A stretch of 64,000 bases of DNA from Prorocentrum cordatum. Lineage: Eukaryota; Sar; Dinophyceae; Prorocentrales; Prorocentraceae. Position 1 is the first letter of the stretch. Every line of letters starts with the position of its first letter. The stretch is from assembly GCA_963575745.1 (NCBI GenBank), contig CAUYUJ010003891.1, positions 739,693 to 803,692 of the forward strand, given 5' to 3'. The translations under genes and the position numbers were made by a program. Shown piece after piece: positions 1 to 9,475 of this stretch. Below the pieces are notes generated by a model. It was not told the DNA's origin and made no database searches. It was given only the letters and a program-made list of their open reading frames with translations.

Positions 1-2
1 AG

Positions 3-557
3 GCGGTAACTGCCGCAACTTCCGCCCCTGGAAGCACGGGTTCCGCTACGTCGCGAACAGCAAGCGGGGCGGGTTGGGGGAAAGCGACAGGGGCAACCTC
101 CTTTGCTGAGAGAGCTGCTGTTGCCGCGGAGTCCTTCAAGACAGACTCCACTGCGGAAGCGGCCTCGGCGATTGCGTCGGCGCCAGGCGCGCCAGCAGGA
201 CCTACGGACGCCTCCGCTGTGGCGGGCTCTGCAGAAGGGCACGCGCACGGCGCCGCCGCCACTTCAGGAGGAGGCGCGCACGCTTCCGCTGACGCACCCG
301 CTGCTGCGGGGCCGTCAGAAGAGCCCACATACGGCTCCGCTGCCACTTCAGCAGGGGCCACGCACGCCTCCGCTGACGGCCCCGCTGCTGCGGGGCCTTC
401 AGCAGGGCCCACCGACGGCTCCGCTGCCGCTTCAGCAGGGGCCTCGCACGCCTCGGCCGGCGCCTCCGCTGCTGCGGGGGCTCCCGCTCCTGCGGGCCAC
501 CCGCCCGCGCATTGCACTAAATGCCAGGGCGCTTGCAAGTCTGACCACTTATTGTAG
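3..557 (+). CDS. Partial Ala/Gly/Ser-rich repeat protein (C-terminal end)
   Basis: One frame is open from the left edge to a TAG at 555-557, about 184 codons. It is rich in Ala, Ser, Gly, Thr and Pro and contains imperfect repeats of about 20 residues built around SADAPAAAGPS/SADGPAAAGPS, each carrying one copy of the CCCGCTGCTGCGGGG hairpin (297-311, 371-385, about 463-480). The tail is different: CTKCQGACKSDHLL, with three cysteines. No start is visible, so this is the 3' part of a gene or exon. It is the only plausible plus-strand coding region in the first 16 kb; the neighbours all read minus. Function unknown. The main risk is that a GC-rich repeat simply happens to be open; the change of composition at the tail argues mildly for coding. 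Confidence 0.38.
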   Translation, partial: AVTAATSAPGSTGSATSRTASGAGWGKATGATSFAERAAVAAESFKTDSTAEAASAIASAPGAPAGPTDASAVAGSAEGHAHGAAATSGGGAHASADAPAAAGPSEEPTYGSAATSAGATHASADGPAAAGPSAGPTDGSAAASAGASHASAGASAAAGAPAPAGHPPAHCTKCQGACKSDHLL

Positions 558-959
558 TCCACGGAACCGTCCGCCAGACGATGGTCGCTGGGACACGGCC
601 ACTGCGAGCAGAAATGAATCTTCTTACACATGCGTCTGCCAGAGTCATAATGGCAAGCCGCGCCGCTGCTGCGGCGCATAACGTACCCGAATCCGAATAT
701 TGTCCCCTTTAGTTTCCGTGGGTTCATGAGCACGAAGTCGGGGTCTTTCTTTTTGTCTTCTTGGTACCAAAACTCCACAAATTCGCTGGCCTCGCGGTCG
801 TGCCCGACTCGCAGAGGCGCGTTTGCAGGGCGAGCGTCTCCTGGGTCTGGAGGCGGAGCGGCTGCGGCTGCCATGATGCCGAAGCCATGCGCGCGCACAC
901 GCGGCCGCCCTCTGGTCTCGAGCCCAGCGCTGCAGGGCAAGCAAACGGCCGCATCCCCC

Positions 960-1739
960 CACAAGGAGGATGTACAAGGGGGCGGGAGGAACGAGGAACA
1001 AGGGAGATATGCGGGGACCAGCGGACACACGCCTGAAAAAACACGACCGTCGGCATGCTTCGCGAGGGTTGCTGCTGTGAGATGGGCTGGTGAGGAGGGG
1101 CCCGAACGACTCACACCAGGACGAGCGGCCCGAACGACGCGCAGAAAACTCAGAAGCATGCGCACACGAACGAACGCCCCGAACGACTCCGAGAACACTC
1201 CCCAGAAAACAAGGCCAGAATGTAGGAAGTCGTCGACATCGTCGTCGAGGGAAGGCGAACGCGGCACGGGGGATGATGATAGTCTCCTCTTCCACCGTGA
1301 AGCAAGAGCCCCCCCCAAAAAAAAGCGGGCCGCTCGGGCGTTTGTACTAGACGCCAAAAGTGCAACATCCCTGCAGGCCGCCTCTGCAGGAATTGAGGCG
1401 CAGCCCCTCCCGCAGCCGCGCTGCGGATGCGCCAGCGGGCGCGGGGGAGCGGCGGCGGCGCCAGCGCGCAGCTGGTAGCTGTCCCCTCCTCCCCCCCCAT
1501 CATGGCGATGATGAGAATGATGAGCATCCTACGATGATGAGGCCCTATGTCCTGTCCCAGAGTCTCGGGCCCCGCCCTGGGCCGCGGGCCACGCCCCTGC
1601 GACCGTGTTATATATACATACATATATATATATAAATACACACATATACGTATGTACATACATATACGTCGACACACCATACATACACAATATATACATA
1701 TATGCATCATGTAATCAGTCAGCGGAGGCCCGACGCCGC
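960..1739. other. Non-coding stretch with AT microsatellite
   Basis: No convincing gene. The long open frames here lack consistent composition and overlap one another. It contains GC-rich sequence and, at 1,608-1,705, a degenerate TATA/TACA tract. Confidence 0.5.
1608..1705. repeat. AT-rich TATATACA microsatellite
   Basis: Imperfect TATATACATA tandem repeats, sharply AT-rich against GC-rich flanks. It interrupts the broken paralogue at about the point where similarity to the intact gene ends. Confidence 0.85.
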
Positions 1740-2302
1740 CCAAGACGACCGCACGGAGCGAGAGGCAGAGCGTGCCTCGAGACAATATTTTCTGTTTCTC
1801 AGGGGTTTTCTCTGGTTGGCGACGCGCCGCCACCTGCTTCGCTTTCGATGCGCCCTTCACGGTTCCGAGGAGATCCGCCATGGGATCCCGACCTTTTTTC
1901 TCCCGCTGCTGCGGGGGATCCTGCTGCAACCCCCGCTGCTGCGGAAGCGTTTTTCACAGGAGTCGACGCTTCATCCACGTTGCCTCCTTCTCCGACGCGA
2001 AGCTTCCCAAGCACTTGCTCTAACATTGTCGTTTCGTTCAAGGCGCCCTTCACGGCACTGAGACCACGGACCACCTTGAGCATGCACAGGCGGTGCTTTC
2101 CGACGGGCACGAAGGCTTCTAGGCTTTCCTCGCCGCCAAAGGGAACATAGCGCTCCTCAAATTCCAGAGCAAATCCCGATGTTCCCTCGTGACTTCGGCA
2201 CAGTCCGCCCGTCGCGCAGAGCACCCCCATGCTCGCGTCATCTTGGCGCGCTGCTTTCCCGATAACGACATCCCGCCATGTTTCCGATGCCTTGCGTTTC
2301 AT
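1740..2302 (-). pseudogene. Broken paralogue of the 318-residue unknown protein
   Basis: Starts with MKRKASETWRDVVIGKAARQ, which aligns with the intact neighbour (MKRKAEDAWREVAVGKAARQ) and stays colinear through GVLCATGGLCRSHEG, FVPVGKHRL and VDEASTPVK. At 1,894-1,899 the plus strand has six T where the intact copy has five (3,736-3,740). This moves the downstream part (KGRDPMADLLGTVKGASKAK) into another frame. Similarity then ends near PRGTLC, so the second half of the protein is missing. The homopolymer difference could be a sequencing error, but the missing 3' half cannot be. Confidence 0.75.
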
Positions 2303-2450
2303 GCCGCCGCGCGCAAGCCCTCGCTGCTGCGAAGGCGCCCGCGTTCTAGGTGTCAACTCCCCTCACTGGTGATCCGCCTGAAAACGGCTATGGAAAGCGG
2401 ACTCCTCGTCTCGAACAAATCCTCCTACTTCTCATCGGACTCCAAAACCT

Positions 2451-2899
2451 AACCACTTCTTGTGGTCGCTTTTCCACGGCCACTGCGAGCATAAATGAAT
2501 ATTCTTCCATGTGCGTTTGCCATATTCATAATGGCAAGCCGCGCCGCTGCTGCGGCGCATAACGTAATTACCCGAATCCGAATATTGATCTCTGTAGTTT
2601 CCGTGGATTCATGAGCACTCTGTCGGGGTCTTTAGTTTTGTCGTGTTGCTATAAAAACTCCACATTCGTTGACCTCGCGGTCGTGCCAGACCCGCAGAGG
2701 CGCGTTTGCAGGGCGAGCGTCGCCTGGGTCTGGGGGCGGAGCGGCTGCGGCGGCCGCGATGCGGAGGCCATGCGCGCGCACGCGCGGCCGCCCTCTTGTC
2801 TCGAGCCCAGCGCCGCAGGGCAGGCAAACGGCCGCATCCTCGCAATGATCCTCCTGTCGGTGCTGCTAGTGTGATGTTGCTGCTGCTGTTGCTCCTCCT

Positions 2900-2931
<32 letters not shown>

Positions 2932-4300
2932 ATCCTACTGGTCCCAACCCCTCCGCCCCGTCCTCGCCAGATTCCGCGAGTTCCTTTTTGTCCTCTAGCG
3001 CGCGAGCGCTGGAGAGCCGCAGGCTCGCGATCCCCCGCGCGCGCCCTAACCCCTGTCCAGTCGACAGGAACCCGCAGGCATCCACCTCAGCGGTCAGCGC
3101 GCCGCTGGTGCGGTGCATGCACCGAGTCTGTTTGCACAAAAAAAGCCGTTGTAGCGGTCAGCGCGCCGCTGCTGCGGCGCGCGCCAGCGAGCGGATAACG
3201 AGGGCATCACTGCTTTGTGTCCTGTTTGATGGCTTTCTGGACCACGTCCTCCAAGAACGCTAGAAGAACCTGCTTTTGCTGCGCACGGGTGGACTGTTTC
3301 AAGGGCGTCGTCACTTCCGTCAACGCCACGCCTGTGGACCATTTCTCCTCGTTCAGATCCTGAATCCTGGAGGCCCATGTTCGGCCTGCCATTGGCCCTC
3401 CTTTGACCTCCAGTGTCCACATCCCAGACGGGCACCACCTGGTGGTCCACGGGCGCTTCTCGTCCAAAGCGTCGTCCTCGTCGTCGTCGTTGGGTTCGGG
3501 GACGCTTTTGCCCTGGCTCTCCTCGCACAGGTAATGCAGAAGCCAAGGCAGGTCCTGACTATGAACGAGTAGTTGCCCATATTTGTTCTCATACACACAA
3601 ATCTCTTTCGTGTCGGCCTCATCTGGCTTAGGAGACATCGGCATGGTTACTCTGCAGAGCGTGCCTCGAGGAAACCCTTTCTGTTTCTCAGGGGTTTTCT
3701 TCGCTTTCGATGCGGCCTTGACGGTGCCGGGGAGATCCGCCATGGGATCCCGACCTTTTTCTCCCGCTGCTGCGGGGGGCCCTGCTGCAACCCCCGCTGC
3801 TGCGGGGGCCTCTTTCACAGGAGTCGCCGCTTCATCCACGTTGTATCCTTCTCCAGCGCGAAGCTTCTCATACAATTGTTCTAACAAGTTTGTTTCGCTC
3901 AAGGCGCCCTTCACGGCACTGTGGCCACCGACCACTTTGAGCATCCACAGGCGGTGCTTTCCGACGGGCACGAAGGCTTCATTGCTCATCTCGCCGCCCA
4001 AGACAACACAGCGCTCCTCGCATTCCAGAGCAAATCCCGCTGCTCCCTCGTGACTTCGGCACAGCCCGCCCGTCGCGCAGAGCACCCCCATGCTCGCGCC
4101 ATCTTGGCGCGCTGCTTTCCCGACAGCGACCTCCCGCCATGCGTCCTCTGCCTTGCGTTTCATGCCGCCGTGCGCAAGCCCCCGCTGCTGCGAAGGCGCG
4201 CGCGTCCTAGGCGTCGCCCCCCCTCAAAAGTGAACCGCCTGAAAACGGCTATGGAAGGCGGGCTCCTCGTCTCGAACAGATCCTCCTACTCCTCATCCGC
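2451..4300. repeat. Segmental duplication, copy B (intact)
   Basis: Partner of 541-2,450. It keeps the complete minus-strand gene at 3,207-4,163. Between the two shared parts (about 2,860-3,200) it holds CCT triplets at about 2,883-2,930 and unique GC-rich sequence without a visible gene. Confidence 0.75.
3207..4163 (-). CDS. Unknown 318-residue protein, intact paralogue
   Basis: ATG-started frame of 318 codons. The N-terminus MKRKAEDAWREVAVGKAAR is basic. Two Ala-Ala-Ala insertions near residues 120-135 are encoded by copies of the dispersed hairpin (plus strand about 3,763-3,805). An acidic loop (NDDDEDDALDEKRPW) follows at about residue 225, then a Trp-rich segment (WTTRWCPSGMWTLEV) and an alpha-helical Lys/Gln-rich tail (KQSTRAQQKQVLLAFLEDVV). 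No signal peptide or membrane segment is obvious. The paralogue at 1,740-2,302 shows the same frame under moderate divergence, which supports real coding. No family recognised. It belongs to a minus-strand gene run ending here. Confidence 0.68.
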   Translation of the reverse strand: MKRKAEDAWREVAVGKAARQDGASMGVLCATGGLCRSHEGAAGFALECEERCVVLGGEMSNEAFVPVGKHRLWMLKVVGGHSAVKGALSETNLLEQLYEKLRAGEGYNVDEAATPVKEAPAAAGVAAGPPAAAGEKGRDPMADLPGTVKAASKAKKTPEKQKGFPRGTLCRVTMPMSPKPDEADTKEICVYENKYGQLLVHSQDLPWLLHYLCEESQGKSVPEPNDDDEDDALDEKRPWTTRWCPSGMWTLEVKGGPMAGRTWASRIQDLNEEKWSTGVALTEVTTPLKQSTRAQQKQVLLAFLEDVVQKAIKQDTKQ

Positions 4301-4394
4301 ATCGTGCTCCCTCCACGAGATTCTTTCCATCTCATCCAACCCATCCCCCTCCTTCTCTCCGAACGAGCACAGCTGCCTTCCCTGTCCCTTGACC

Positions 4395-4667
4395 GCCCCT
4401 CTGCCCCTTGAGGGGGGGCCTTGTGTGCTCTGACCGGCCCTCTGTCCCACAGAGGGGGGCGCCCTGATCGAACGACCACCCCTGTTTCACAGAGGAGGGC
4501 GCGCGGAAACGCACGACCCCACCCCCTCTGTGACAGAGGGTGTCCCGCGCTTTTCCGCCCGACCCCCTCTGTGACAGAGGGGGTCCCGCGGAAAAGCGCG
4601 GGGCCCCCTCTGTCACAGAGGGGGTCGGCCTTGCGTGCTTCGACCGCCCCCCTGTCCCACAGAGCGC
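4395..4667. repeat. Seven-unit hairpin array, about 42-bp period
   Basis: Seven inverted repeats with consensus CCCCTCTGTGACAGAGGGG start near 4395, 4437, 4477, 4520, 4561, 4603 and 4645, so the spacing is 40-43 bp. The central units are near perfect; the outer ones (4395, 4477, 4645) are degenerate. Spacers are about 18 bp. Two neighbouring spacers are inverted copies of each other (CCCGCGCTTTTCCGC at about 4543 and GCGGAAAAGCGCGGG at about 4588). Not CRISPR: there are no cas genes, the genome is eukaryotic and the repeats are hairpins of variable quality. Confidence 0.85.
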
Positions 4668-4819
4668 CCCGCGAACAGGACGGCAGGACGATGAGCAGGA
4701 CGATGAGCACGGAGAGAGGAAAACAGGACACGGGAGGGAGGCGGGAACGGACGAGGGGGGACGGAGACGGAGGCGAGGCGCGAGGGGAGGGCAGGACGAA
4801 CATAGAGGGAGAGGAGCAG

Positions 4820-5060
4820 GACGAGACCTGGCAGGGGATATGCACCAGGAGAGAGATCTCATGGAGGAAGAGGAGGGGAGGGGACGAGAGGCACTCACAT
4901 TTTCCGCATTTGCAGGCCCTCGCACTTGCTCCATTTCTCAGCGGCCGCCGCGCCGCCATGAAAATTGACGTACCACCGACACTACTGCGGCTGATGCGTG
5001 ACCTCTCCCATCCCTGTCTGGTGCTGTTTCTGCTGCCCCCCTCCCCCCTCCCTCTTCGAC
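4820..5060. repeat. Dispersed 240-bp segment, copy 1
   Basis: Shares most of its length with 13,170-13,400: ATGCACCAGGAGAGAGATCT, then GAGGAAGAGGAGGGGAGGGG, then CTCCATTTCTCAGCG and GCGTGACCTCTCCCATCC. Here it lies downstream of the 830-residue minus-strand gene. In the other copy it lies next to an internal fragment of that same gene, in a different order, so the parts were shuffled. No gene assigned in the rest of 4,300-5,180. Confidence 0.75.
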
Positions 5061-5180
5061 CTCCTCTCCCCGCCCTTTTCCTCCTCCCCTCCAGCTGACG
5101 GCTGCGGGCTGCGACGGGTGGATCATCGGCCGCTGTCATCTGCCGCTCCGTTTCGCGCACCCTCCGCTGCTGCGGCGGGA

Positions 5181-7673
5181 TCACACGAAGTGGGCCCCCT
5201 GGCCAGGGATTGTCATCTTGCCGCTCTTGGGGGTTTTCCGTCCCTCCTCGGCGTCCTTCTTCCGTTTCTTCTCCTGCTCTTTCTGCTCCTTTTGCCATGC
5301 CTGCTTCTCCTTGTGGGTGTCGGTGGCCCTCTTCTCCTTTGTGATCTGCAGCATCAGCCGATCTCCGCGCACCAGCGGCACCGTGTTGTGCATGCACGGG
5401 ACAAGCACGCTGCAGACGCGGAGGGGGGCGGCTGGCTGGCACTTTGTCATTGTCTGGAACTCTTGTGGTCGAAGTGCAACGTTGAACTTCCAGTGCTCCT
5501 GTCCCTGCACTAGCTGGGCTCGGGCAAGTTCTTCTGGTGTCATCCTCTCAACTCCCCAAAAGAAGTGCAAGGACTCGGTACCTCCGAACTTAAACTGGTA
5601 CGGATTCTCTTCCTGTTCGGCCTCGCCCTGTGCAGGCGCCGCTGCTGCGGGGGCCGCCTCGTCGAGCTGCGGACCCACGGGCGCCTCGCCCTGCGCAGCC
5701 CCCGCTGCTGCGGAGGCCGCTTCCTGCGGCGCGGGCTTGAGCTCCAGCTCTGGTAATTTGAAATCAGGTTGTGCCCAATATGTTTCCATTTTCTCGACAG
5801 GAGTCGGACGTTTCTCACCGACTAGCACCTCCACTGCCCGCGGATTGCTCGAGACTTTCGGGAAAATCTTCGCGGTGGGGCAGCAAGGGAAGAGCATCAG
5901 TTTCCCCTCGGCGATGTCCCCAGTAGCCACCACATGGACACTCTTGGCTTGAACGTCATATTGCATCTGGACGGGTTGGGCGCAAGTGTCCGCGTGACGA
6001 TGGAAGCCAGTCATGACTTCCGCGATGCTTGCTTGGTGCCACCTGTCTGTGTCGAGATTGCCAGACGGAGCCGAAGCGTGCCACGATTTCACTGGGACCA
6101 CCATCAGGCTGTTCACGGGCTTGGACACTTCAGACATCTGCCTGTTCAGAGGCTTGTCTTCTTCGTTGAACTCTATCAATACTGGCTGCGGGCGAGAGCC
6201 CTCGCCACCTCCGCCGCTGCGAGGGCCAGCGGGTTTCTCGGGGGCCGCGGGCAACTTGTCGGTCCACGGCGCAGGAGGGGGCGGGAACTCTTTCTGCGCG
6301 TTCTTTTCCATTTTCTGCCAGGCCTCGCGTACTTCAGCATAGTACGGACGCACTGTCTCGCACACGGCCTCCACAACTGCCTCCAGACGAGGTTTGTTAG
6401 CCTTCACCCTTACGTACACCTGGTAGAAGGTGTCCGTCGCAGTCAGAACCGCCCCCGCGGTCAAAGTCGCGCTCTTCTCCTCCCCGTGGGCCTCCGCTGC
6501 TGCGGGGGCCAATATGCGACGGACATACCCCAACAAAGAATTGAGCTCCTGTATCCGACTGTTGCCCTCGCTGTGTCCCCAAGCCGTTTCCGGCGCGGGG
6601 CATTGTCCGCACCTCGGCTCTTGCGAGTACGCCCTCATGACAAGGGCTACCTTCACATGGGGACAATCTATGGGGAGTTGGTTGAGAACGCTCCAGGTGG
6701 CTGGTGCCAGGGAACGTATTTTGTGATCCACCCAACGTCGATCATAATCTAGAATTTGCGGTATGAGCTGCCCTGATGCGGCCCCCACGTTGATGACGAA
6801 AGTAAACATGTCCTCGAACCATTTGGCCTTGGCGTACTCGGGATGTCGTTGCGCGCAAGCCTTGAGAACAGTTTCGTACGAGATATTCACGGGGTGTCCT
6901 GTCTCAGATCCGCGCGATGCTTTCTTGCCCGCCGCTGCTGCGGTGGCGACGAAATCAGCGACGGACGTCAGGACCTCGATTTCGTGAGAGGTCACACCTT
7001 TTCCCTGTGGGTCGTTCAGGGCCGCGGAAATGATCGCGGGGCCTTGCGCGAAGACGGCATCGAAGTGAATTTCCCACGAGAGCACCTCGCAAAGCAAACC
7101 GTTATCGAGCACGTCCATGAGTTCTGTGAACTTCGGTGCGCGACGCATTTTTGGGATATCCCAGGAACCACCTGTACCTGTCTGGAACTCCTCCAAACCA
7201 CATCCTTTGTGGTCTTCGGGAATGACCCACACTGCGCCGTGCTTGAGGTTCAGCAGACCAAGGGTTAGGGTGCAGTGGCTCAGCGCCCCGTAGTTGAACG
7301 TTGACAAGCTTGTGTACGCCGAGCGTAGAGCCTCCACGGACTTCGTTTTCTGCAAGTTGTGGTCCGCGTGCGCCGTGTACGGCCTGCCATGGAGGCGCTC
7401 GTAATCGGCCTTCTTCCCCGCAGGGAGTTCCTGAACAACCACTGCTTCGTGCTGCGCCTCGTTCAAGAGGAACCTGTCTTTCAGAATGCCACACAGGAGA
7501 TTAACCACTCTGGCAGCGGAGGGGCACGTCCCACCTCTGTTCTGCGGGTGGACGCAGATATCCTCCAAGGAAATTTTGGCCTTCAGCCGCTGGCCCTCGG
7601 AGTCCTTCAAGGCATAGCGGCTGCGCAACGTGGCGGCATCATTCAGGGGACCTGACTTGATGTCCTCGGACAT
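5181..7673 (-). CDS. Unknown 830-residue protein
   Basis: Longest clean frame of region 1, starting at an ATG (MSEDIKSGPL). The N-terminal two thirds read like a folded globular protein with mixed composition and conserved-looking Trp/Cys residues (FNYGALSHCTLTLGLLNLKHG; PHVKVALVMRAYSQEPRCGQC near residue 330). Three Ala-rich insertions correspond to hairpin copies at about 6,491, 5,697 and 5,636 (plus coordinates). From about residue 760 the tail is a charged Lys/Glu/Gln coiled-coil-like stretch. No membrane segments. Function not recognised. An internal fragment recurs at 13,050-13,155 as a pseudogene, so the gene belongs to a duplicated family. The frame's length and uneven composition make coding likely. 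Confidence 0.72.
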   Translation of the reverse strand: MSEDIKSGPLNDAATLRSRYALKDSEGQRLKAKISLEDICVHPQNRGGTCPSAARVVNLLCGILKDRFLLNEAQHEAVVVQELPAGKKADYERLHGRPYTAHADHNLQKTKSVEALRSAYTSLSTFNYGALSHCTLTLGLLNLKHGAVWVIPEDHKGCGLEEFQTGTGGSWDIPKMRRAPKFTELMDVLDNGLLCEVLSWEIHFDAVFAQGPAIISAALNDPQGKGVTSHEIEVLTSVADFVATAAAAGKKASRGSETGHPVNISYETVLKACAQRHPEYAKAKWFEDMFTFVINVGAASGQLIPQILDYDRRWVDHKIRSLAPATWSVLNQLPIDCPHVKVALVMRAYSQEPRCGQCPAPETAWGHSEGNSRIQELNSLLGYVRRILAPAAAEAHGEEKSATLTAGAVLTATDTFYQVYVRVKANKPRLEAVVEAVCETVRPYYAEVREAWQKMEKNAQKEFPPPPAPWTDKLPAAPEKPAGPRSGGGGEGSRPQPVLIEFNEEDKPLNRQMSEVSKPVNSLMVVPVKSWHASAPSGNLDTDRWHQASIAEVMTGFHRHADTCAQPVQMQYDVQAKSVHVVATGDIAEGKLMLFPCCPTAKIFPKVSSNPRAVEVLVGEKRPTPVEKMETYWAQPDFKLPELELKPAPQEAASAAAGAAQGEAPVGPQLDEAAPAAAAPAQGEAEQEENPYQFKFGGTESLHFFWGVERMTPEELARAQLVQGQEHWKFNVALRPQEFQTMTKCQPAAPLRVCSVLVPCMHNTVPLVRGDRLMLQITKEKRATDTHKEKQAWQKEQKEQEKKRKKDAEEGRKTPKSGKMTIPGQGAHFV

Positions 7674-7679
7674 CTATCC

Positions 7680-7896
7680 AGGCGCCCCCGCTGCTGCGGG
7701 GGCAGCTTCCCAAACAGATGCTCCGCGACGGTTGCCCCCGCTGCTGCGGGGCCCCGCTTAAAGCACGAGTGCCTGTCGCGCGCGCGGACAGAAGGAGGGG
7801 CCTCACGGATCCGCGGCCTGCCCGCACTTGAGCAAAAGGAGAAGGAGAGGAAAGGCAGATAGAGGGAGAGAGACAGAGAGAGAGAGAGAGAGAGAC

Positions 7897-7951
<55 letters not shown>

Positions 7952-8452
7952 GAACGGCGGGTCGACGCGGCCTTCTCAGTTTTTCGATACGCGCACATCC
8001 GCCTGAACAGGAGAAGCATTGATACATCGGCCCCCCCCTGTGTGAGAGAAAGGTTGCCCACCCCGAACCCATCTGTGAGAGAAAGGGGCGCTGTGAGAGT
8101 TGCGTGTATGGAAGCGATGATCACTACAAAGACATAATGACGGGCGGGAGGTTGCAGGAGGGAGTGCAAGGGGAAGCGAAGCAAAGGAGAGAGCAGGACA
8201 CAGGTGACAGCACAGATGTCGTGTTTTCCCCCACACCGCATGCGATGCCGCACGCGACGCGCGAAACCGCGCTCCCCCGCGCGCGCGCGAGTGCGCCCCT
8301 CCGCCGAGGTCACCCCCCCTCGGCGAAATTCTCGCGACATCCCTCCGCTGCTGCGGAGGGGCGTTCCCCTTGTGCGCTCGGGATGTCGTGGTCATCCTGA
8401 GGACCGTACAATCAACCATGTGGGGGCACTGTCGTGTTCATCCGCCCCGTAA
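7680..8452. other. Intergenic: hairpins and AG microsatellite
   Basis: Likely the 5' flank of the 830-residue gene. It contains GC hairpins at about 7,685 and 7,735, an AG tract at 7,861-7,945, two degenerate CTGTG(T)GAGAG motifs related to the 4.4-kb array (about 8,035-8,085) and a strong CCTCCGC-TGCT-GCGGAGG hairpin at 8,341. No gene is convincing. Confidence 0.55.
7861..7945. repeat. (AG)n microsatellite
   Basis: Nearly uninterrupted GA/AG dinucleotide repeat broken by CAATG at about 7,896. Confidence 0.95.
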
Positions 8453-8923
8453 TTACATGCGAAGGGGGTCGGCGCCTTCTTGCCAGGAGCTGCCGACTGG
8501 CGGCATCTTGGACCCTAGTTTGTACCAGTTGCCCCAATGGTCGCGGTACCAAAGTGCCTGATCGAACCCATCGTCATCTTCCACGCCTGTCCTCCGAGCA
8601 GTCTTCTCATCCCACAACCCACCACGCTCCAAGACAGCAGCCCCCGCTGCTGCGAGGGCTACAGCAGCCCCCGCTACTGCGAGGGTTTGTTTCTTGGAGC
8701 TCGCCTTGCGCCGAGCTAGCGGCCGCGCGGCCGCCTCCGCCGACGCTGCCGTGGGTCGAGCCGCCGCCCCAGCGCGCTTGCTCGAATGAGGTCTGTGGTC
8801 CGGTTTCCGAAAACCCCTCTTCTCGCCGACGCGGCATCGTCCCGTCCTTGTGTCGGGTTTCCTATTCCTCTTCTCGCCGACGCGGCATCGCCCGATCCTT
8901 GCGTCGGGCTTCCTAACCCTCAT
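8453..8923 (-). CDS. Unknown small basic protein with internal repeat
   Basis: ATG at 8,923 gives 156 residues. The N-terminus is a tandem repeat of 16-17 residues (RKPDARIGRCRVGEKR, then RKPDTRTGRCRVGEKR, then a partial RKPD). An Ala-rich segment containing two hairpin copies follows (plus 8,641-8,690, including one with a CGCTACTGCG variant). The C-terminus looks globular and aromatic (FDQALWYRDHWGNWYKLGS). The frame stays open further upstream through a GGTCCC minisatellite, so the true 5' end is uncertain. No family recognised; the Trp/Tyr-rich tail is the best sign of real coding. Confidence 0.5.
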   Translation of the reverse strand: MRVRKPDARIGRCRVGEKRNRKPDTRTGRCRVGEKRGFRKPDHRPHSSKRAGAAARPTAASAEAAARPLARRKASSKKQTLAVAGAAVALAAAGAAVLERGGLWDEKTARRTGVEDDDGFDQALWYRDHWGNWYKLGSKMPPVGSSWQEGADPLRM

Positions 8924-9029
8924 GGCTGGCGATCTCGAACCCAAACGGCACGGCAGAGATTGGGAGCGGGACAAATAGGTGACACATGGAGCGGGACAGG
9001 GGCGGGGAGCCCAGGACGGGCAGCAGGAC

Positions 9030-9215
9030 CGACCACGGGACCGGGACCGGGACCAGCACCCCCGTTCCCGGTCCCGGTCCCGGTCCCGGCCCCGGTCCCG
9101 GCCCCGGTCCCGTGGTCGGTTCTGCTGCTCGTCCAGGGCTCCCCGTCCCTGTCCCGCCGGTCCCGGTCCCGGTCCCGCTCTCCCCCTGGTCCCGGTCCCG
9201 GTCCCGGTGTCGGTC
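9030..9215. repeat. GGTCCC hexanucleotide minisatellite
   Basis: Imperfect CCCGGT/GGGACC repeats running from about 9,030 to 9,215, with a change of orientation near 9,060. All frames are open, giving spurious Gly-Pro or Asp-Arg proteins. Confidence 0.9.
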
Positions 9216-9475
9216 CTGGCCCCTGCAGGACCCCTCCTCCTCCTCCTCCTCTTGCTCGCCCCCCTTTCCCCCCCAGCAAAAAGCAAACGACGACGACGAG
9301 CACGGCGACAACGACCGCGATTTCTTAAGCCGCTCAATGCGAGCGCCTGCCTCCTCGCGCGCGCGCGCGCGCCGAGCCCGCGCCTCAGATCTCTTATGCT
9401 AACCCCCGCTGCTGCGGAGACCACCCCTGCGGAGACCACCCCCGCTGCTGCGGAGGTCTCCGCAGCCGCGCGCCG

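Larger units (their letters stand above)
541..2450. repeat. Segmental duplication, copy A (decayed)
   Basis: Copy A of a roughly 1.9-kb block whose partner is 2,451-4,300. Shared parts are 541-960 with 2,451-2,860 (including the GCGCCGCTGCTGCGGCGC hairpin and the text around CCGAATCCGAATATTG) and 1,740-2,400 with 3,660-4,260, which holds a minus-strand gene. The middle (about 1,000-1,740) is not shared and carries an AT-rich microsatellite instead of the gene's 3' half. Confidence 0.75.

Noticed and set aside
4395-4667. CRISPR array
   Set aside because: Repeats are hairpins of varying quality, spacers are partly inverted copies of each other, there are no cas genes, and the DNA is eukaryotic.
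8980-9330. Gly-Pro and Asp-Arg repeat proteins
   Set aside because: Hexanucleotide GGTCCC repeat is open in all frames.
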